Source: Austropuccinia psidii
Lineage: Eukaryota; Basidiomycota; Pucciniomycetes; Pucciniales; Sphaerophragmiaceae
Assembly (NCBI GenBank): GCA_023105745.1
Contig: JALGQZ010000006.1
Location: forward strand, 64,586,316-64,650,315
Reading direction: 5' to 3'
Length of the DNA: 64,000 bases
Below, one piece after another: positions 58,470 through 64,000 of this stretch (its first letter is position 1; every line of letters starts with the position of its first letter). The notes beneath the pieces were generated by a model. That model was not told the DNA's origin and searched no databases. It saw only the letters and a list, made by a program, of their open reading frames with translations. The position numbers and the translations under genes are program-made.

Positions 58470-60600
58470 ATGACTACCAGAAGAGGATCACAATACTCCA
58501 TCCAATCAGATGGAGCTGGACTCAGAGGTAGAATTGTTTCCTTAAAAGGGAAAAGGAAGGGCAATATCCCCAGTTTAACAGAATCCACACAAGGAAGTTC
58601 CTTATCCCAAAGGCAAGTCCCAGAAATGCCCATGATATCTGAACCAGAGTTAGAACTAAGTATGAGTAACTCAAACAGGTACAAATCACATTCAGAGGGC
58701 TCAAATAGACATTTACATGAGCCAGTACAAAGACAAGGACTGGGACATGTTGCCTCAAATACACCAAGGAGTAATGAACTCCCGGCACATCCTGAAAAAG
58801 TTCCTCAAAGAGGAGGAAATAGTGAGATACTCCAATGGATGGAATCCACTATCATCCAAACCTCAAATCAAAAAGATCAAGGAGTACCATGCCAAAAAGA
58901 AGGAGGAAACCAAGGAAGAAGCCCCAGTAGTTTCTACCAGAAAGCCCCAAGCCAACCCACTTCCCCAAGAAGGGAAGAAGAACAAGAAAAATAATTGGAG
59001 AAAACTATATTCCCCAAGCTACAGGATTCCAAAAATCCAAAAGTATGCCATGGCCAGAGCCTTGATGGAATTCAAGGACAAGGAAGAACAAAGAATGAGA
59101 CAACCTCATTTCCCAAAGAAATCACCTTGTCCAAAGATGTTTTAAATACTTTAACAGAAATCAAAAATAGTATATTACCTCTAAAAGAAATTAAAAAAAA
59201 GTTGATTATCATTACAATAAATAAAAAATAACTTATCTTCTTTAACAAATATTGTTGTACAAAATAAAAAAGAAATTGACAACATTAAATTTATTGTTGA
59301 AAATAATAAACCAAAGATTTTAATTGACAACACTCAAAAATTAATACAAGGACAACAAGAATTGCATAAATACATAAAAGATATCAAAGATAAAACCTTG
59401 ACAATCAATTATGATGTGAGTATTGACAATCTCACAGAAAAATTAAACAAACTAAGTATTTCTGTAGAAAAATTTGAAGAAAAAACTTCATCACACCAAA
59501 AATTACTTTTGGACCATGTGGAAAAAAGTAATGAAGCAAGAATGCATCTGAAAGATGACATTCAAAGTGAAATAAGGCTTATCACTGAAAAAATGGATAA
59601 AATTAATGAGGCTAACTCAATCATGCCAAAGTTATCAACCCCATTTTCTCACATAAGATGCCCTGTTAAACCAAAAGAGGAATTAACAAATCCATTCATA
59701 ACAGACTTCAGTCACCAAGACAATAACCAAGTCTTAATGAAGGAAGCACCTCAATTAAAAGAATGGCCAACATTTACAGGAGAAGGTGAATATGACCACA
59801 TGTCATTTATCAAGACAATTGACATTCTACAAGAAGATTATGCCATACCAGATGAATTCATTACTGCAAGATTACATTCATTGTTTGAAAAATCTGCAAA
59901 AAGATGGTATTATGGCATAAGACAAACAAATGGCAAAAACACCTGGTCTTGGTGGAAACAAGAAATAATCACCAAGTGGGCTAATGATGCCTGGAGTTAC
60001 AAGATAGAGAATTCATTTTAAAATTCTTTCTTTGACCCAGACAAAGACAAACCTTTAACTTGATTCTTAAAACAAGTTGAAAGACTAAATGCACTGTACC
60101 TAGAAATGTCACAAAATATGGTGCACATGAAAATACTTAAGAAATTTGTAGGAGAGCTAGAACATGCCCTAAGAAGCAGGTGTATAGAACCATGCTCCAC
60201 AGAAGAGTATATCAATGCACTAGAGGACATAGCGACAAGAACAAAAATTGGCATAAATTGGAAGAAATTGGACAGTAAAAGTTCAAATAAGCCATTTATC
60301 AAAAAGATAAATCAAGAGAAGCTTTCAAGCCCAATAAATCTAACAATAATGAGCAAAGAAAATGCCATAAATGTGGTGGTATTGGACACTTAGCCAATAA
60401 CTGCCTCAAAAAGGCAAAAATTAATTAAATTGTGGAAACAGAAAACCACAATGACAAAGAGGAGGAATCTGACTCTGAAAAAGAAACAGAAGAGTCAGAA
60501 AGTGATGAAAGTGATGAAATTAATATAATTCATGCAAAAATTAATAATATTGATATATTTAAGAAGTACTAGATGTTAACTAAAACTTACCACAAGTTGG
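58470..60600 (+). pseudogene. Gag pseudogene, element C
   Basis: The gag frame runs 58470-59229 with one stop (TAA 58992-58994), then shifts by one base in an A-rich stretch at 59222-59229 into 59221-60021. Features are a Ser/Glu-rich N-terminus (VPEMPMISEPEL), a coiled-coil-like middle (59250-59620), a capsid-like part ([24 protein letters not shown]) ending at TAA 60019-60021, further pieces, a CCHC knuckle at 60363-60404 (CHKCGGIGHLANNC), and an acidic stretch. Compared with element A the order is the same. It is inactive. Confidence 0.85.
58690..59145 (+). CDS. Overlapping +1-frame ORF in gag (element C)
   Basis: About 150 codons in the +1 frame relative to gag, the same relative frame as the overlapping ORF in element A. 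Shared landmarks in order: a Tyr/Lys/Asp-rich start, MNS, (K)KFL, NGW(N/H)PL, a Lys/Pro-rich linker, YRIPKIQ, MAR(A/T)(L/M)ME and a charged tail. It is more similar between A and C than the gag frame over the same bases. Upstream of ~58690 the +1 frame has stops in this copy, so it can no longer be joined to the upstream exon. Confidence 0.55.
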   Translation: MQRAQIDIYMSQYKDKDWDMLPQIHQGVMNSRHILKKFLKEEEIVRYSNGWNPLSSKPQIKKIKEYHAKKKEETKEEAPVVSTRKPQANPLPQEGKKNKKNNWRKLYSPSYRIPKIQKYAMARALMEFKDKEEQRMRQPHFPKKSPCPKMF

Positions 60601-60667
60601 AACATCTGATACAAACCTGACAAAAGTACAAGATGCCAAAATTTACAGAACCAAACCTGCAAAAGGA

Positions 60668-63227
60668 ATGGGATATACAGCTGGAAAATCAAGTATAAGT
60701 GCTGTTATGGTTGATAACCGAGAAGGAAAAGTGAACTTGGATACAGGAGCATATTGTACCTGTGTTGGTAGAAGTTATCTAAAAACTATTGTTCCATATT
60801 GGCAAGAGAAACTTATGCCAATACAAGGTGTCAAATTTAGTAGTGCAAGTGAGAGCATGAAGCCCCTTGAAATAATTGATTTAACACTCATTTTCCCTCA
60901 CCCCTCATAATGTGTCAGAATTAAAGTAGAGTTTGTAGTAATGGACAACTGTACTAGTAATCACTTCATACTTGGAAATGACTACTTGTCAATTTATGGT
61001 ATAGATATCTCTAACCAAAAAGATAGATATTTTACCATAGGAGACAACAAAAGACAAAAGTTTGGCTTCTTAAATGACAAAAAACAAATTACAGTTATTA
61101 AGAATGAAGAGAAAAGTCCATAAAAGGAACTTTTCATATCTGAACAACTCAAAGAGGCAGAATTCAATCAAGAATTAACAGAAAAATTGAAAGAAAAATT
61201 GATTGACCTCTTATTTAAGTACAAAAATGCCTTTGCAACTGACAAAGAGCCACTAGGTGCCATAATTGGGCATTAGGTGGATATATTTCTTAATGTGGAA
61301 AAACCTTACCCACCTTTACTGAGGATACCTACTTACCCAGATAGTCCAAGGGCTAGAGAAGGCTTGGAGGTACACATTAAAGAATTAATGGACCTTGGAG
61401 TATTAAGAAAAGTAGGAAATAATGAACAGGTAGAGGTCACTACACCTGTCATTATAGCTTGGCATAATGGAAAATCAAGAATGGTAGGAGACTTCAGAGC
61501 CCTGAGCACCTATACCATTCCAGACAGATATCCAATCCCCAGAATCCATGAGACATTGACACAATTGTCACAAGCTAAGTTCATTACAGCCATGGATGCT
61601 TTAAAGGATTTTCATCAGAATGTCTTAACAGACAATGCCAAGAGACTACTAAGGATAATAGTCCACTGTAGGATTTTTGAATACTTAAGAATGCCATTTG
61701 GTATAAAGAATGCACCTTCCCATTATCAAAGGATGATGAATACCATATTTTCTGAAGAATTATCAGAAGGATGGTTAATTATCTATATTGATGATATTAT
61801 AGTTTGCTCAGAAACTTGGGAAAATCACCTTAAAAGACTAGAAAGGGTACTACAAAAAATAGTGCAACTGAATATGAAAATTTCCTTGAAAAAGTGTCAT
61901 TTTGCATATAGTGAACTAAAAGCACTAGGACATGTTGTATCTGGACTTAGTCTAGGCATAGACAAGAATAAAGTAGCATCAGTACTACTTAAGCCAATTC
62001 CTCAAACCAAAAAAGAAATGCAATCATTTCTAGGACTTGCTGGTTACTATAGACAGCATATAAAGGACTTTGCAAAAATTGCCAAATCCTTGTATAAACT
62101 ATGTGACCAACAAACAGTCTATGAAATGACAGAAGAAAGAGTCAAGGCATATGAAGAATTGAAAAATTCCTTAACAAATGCCCCATTTCTTCTAATTCCA
62201 GATTGGAAACTATCCTTTAAACTTTACATTGATGCTTGTGGAGAAGGACTAGGTGCTGCACTACACCAGACACAACTTATCAATGATAAACCATTGGAAG
62301 GACCAATTTGTTTTATTTCAAGACAGATAAAGCCAACAGAGGCAAGATATGGAGCAAGCCAAATTGAATGCCTCTGCTTAGTGTGGGCTTTAGAAAAATT
62401 ACATTATTACTTGGATGGAACAGTATTTGATGTGATTACAGACTGTAATGCTGTAAAATCTCTATTAAATATGAAAACTCCAAATAGACATATTCTGAGA
62501 TAGCAAATTTCTATCCAAGAATATAGAGGAAATATGACTATTGTTCATAAATCTGGTAATATTCATAAAAACGCAGATGGTCTTAGCAGATGGACTCTAG
62601 CAAATACCCCTGACAATCCAGCATGGGTACCACAGGAAGAGCACCATATAGAAGGAATATGTGTTACAGACATTGGCACAGAATTCTTTAACCAAGTTAA
62701 AGAAAGCTATAACATAGACAAGAATTGCCATATCTTAAGCCAACTTCTAATGAAAGACTGCAAAGATCCATCACTTTCATCAAAATTAGATGAAACATGG
62801 AAAAAGGAATATGATGAAGGAAGACTCCACCTCCTTGATGGAATCCTTTACCATAGAACCAAACACACATGTGTTATGGCCTTAACAGATAGAACCCTGA
62901 TAAGCACTTTTTTACATGAGTGTCATGATAGTGTTGCATCTGGACATCTCTCAGAAGATAGAACACTAGAAAGGGTAAAACCCTGCTCTTGGTGGCCATA
63001 TTGGAATAAAGATGTTGCAGAATACTGCCAAACCTGTGACAGATGTCAAAAAGCCAACAGAGCCACAGGAAAGAAATTTGGAACGATGATCAAAATCCAA
63101 GAACCAAAATCCCCTTGGGAAATAGTTCATATGGATTGGGTAACAGCATTACCTCCAGGAGGATACAGAAGTTATAATTCATGCCTAGTGTTAGTTGAAA
63201 GGTATAGCAAAACTCCCATGTTCCTAC
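60668..63227 (+). pseudogene. Pol pseudogene, element C (protease, RT, RNase H, integrase N-half)
   Basis: The protease has a normal DTGA site (GAT ACA GGA at 60740-60748). RT runs from about 61340 with an intact YIDD box near 61785 ([13 protein letters not shown]). RNase H has [13 protein letters not shown] near 62225 and TDCNAVKSL near 62440. The integrase zinc region is CHDSVASGH...CQTCDRCQ (about 62920-63050), followed by [11 protein letters not shown] near 63127. Stops: within ~60907-60909, at 61121, at TAG 61274-61276 and at TAG 62501-62503 (Trp in element A). It ends after PMFL at 63227, where the family-D LTR starts. The catalytic D,E half of integrase and the chromodomain are beyond that insertion. 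Confidence 0.9.
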
Positions 63228-64000
63228 TGTGGTATTCCATACCTTTTTACCAGTTTCAAGAATTTTTTTTGAAAATTAACAGTTGGAAAATCAAGATAAA
63301 AATGACTAATTCAGGAAATCACCACTCAAAGGACATGATTAAAGATCACACACACTCAGGAATAACATCAATAGTAGGGAGGAATGGAAGATTTGGCATT
63401 CAGAATTGAAATAATCAATATACTTCTATAATTAAATGAATAATAGAGGAGTCCAATCTTATGGAGTTACACAAGAAAACCTACATATAAGCCTTACAGA
63501 AGCAACAATAGGCTTAATACATACATAAAAACTCAAAATTACATGGGAAAAGTATCATTGTAACATTATATCCACTCTAAATCCATCAAGAAGATTATAT
63601 TACCAAGAATTACAGTAACCAAATACAGTTCGTGTGACACAAGGATCATATGACAGTATCCAATCCAACTCAATACATGAAAATCCACTAAGAACTTAAA
63701 AAATTACACAACAATACAGGAGCCCAAACAAGACTTATGCAGGCCACATGCATAAGATCTGTACAGTACACAGCCTCAGGATCATCAAATACAACTCAAT
63801 TCAATTTCAACTAGCTGCATGAAAGGAAAATACACTAAAACTGTAAACCACACAGCAATTACAGTAATCAAGAATTAAAACTCAAGAAGATATCCCCACA
63901 TTACACAGCATAATCACCTGGAACTAAATAAATCTTACAAACAAATTATACAGGGGCTTATTCACATGAAACCACCTTCATCCTTAACTCACCAGCATTA
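63228..64000. mobile_element. LTR family D, second copy (runs off window)
   Basis: It starts TGTGGTATTCCATACC exactly where the integrase reading breaks. The visible 773 bp align along their length with 40360-41132 at high identity. The open frame that appears to fuse integrase to a novel C-terminus (to 63409) is an artefact of this junction. Confidence 0.85.

Larger units (their letters stand above)
53921..63227 (+). mobile_element. Ty3/gypsy chromovirus C, 5' LTR to integrase, interrupted and truncated
   Basis: 5' LTR 53921-55858, primer site at 55861, leader interrupted by a solo family-B LTR (56067-57988), gag from 58244, and pol to 63227 where a family-D LTR begins in the middle of integrase. 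The leader sequence on either side of the nested LTR resembles the element-B leader near 15400 (both carry TTACACATGG). Protein similarity with element A is high throughout RT-RNase H-integrase. Several stops and frameshifts make this copy inactive. The 3' part is outside the window. Confidence 0.9.

Noticed and set aside
62534..63409. Integrase frame with a novel C-terminal extension
   Set aside because: The last ~60 codons translate the family-D LTR, as the same sequence at 40360 shows. It is an insertion junction, not a fusion protein.

Overview
The window looks like transposon-dominated DNA from a fungus. A rust-type (Pucciniales-like) basidiomycete fits best. The evidence is strongly AT-rich, CpG-poor sequence, Ty3/gypsy chromoviruses with very long (~1.84-1.95 kb) LTRs, a Plavaka-type (CACTA-like) transposase of the kind common in basidiomycetes, and short spliceosomal introns. 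The species cannot be named from the sequence. I saw no rRNA, tRNA, CRISPR array or bacterial-type operon. The assignment is inference from element families and composition.

Layout. 1-13319: decayed repeats, comprising a partial minus-strand LTR of family B (1-1710), a fragment of LTR family C (~2116-3700), a TIR element (3731-6396) with a 1.4-kb solo LTR nested inside it, a hexanucleotide satellite, a complete solo family-B LTR (7170-9077) and 4.2 kb of featureless AT-rich DNA. 13320-23343: a full-length but heavily mutated plus-strand chromovirus (element B). 26364-36464: a young full-length minus-strand chromovirus (element A) with near-identical LTRs and a perfect 5-bp target duplication, but with a frameshift at the RT active site and a stop in integrase. 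38965-43444: a Plavaka-like transposase pseudogene split by a solo LTR (family D). 44050-51960: two related 59-bp minisatellite arrays enclosing a multi-exon gene of unknown function and a convergent RAD5/RAD16-like SNF2 helicase pseudogene. 52320-53920: a broken paralogue of the unknown gene. 53921-64000: a third chromovirus (element C), with a solo family-B LTR inserted in its leader (perfect ACTTT duplication) and its integrase cut at 63227 by a second family-D LTR running off the window.

The most interesting signal is in the chromoviruses. A spliced exon upstream of gag is followed by two acceptors 5 nt apart. The first joins it to a +1 reading frame that overlaps the start of gag, and the second joins it to gag itself. 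The +1-frame protein is recognisable in elements A, B and C. A second candidate is the unknown gene plus SNF2 pair bounded by matching hairpin-rich arrays, which may be one large, undescribed mobile unit.
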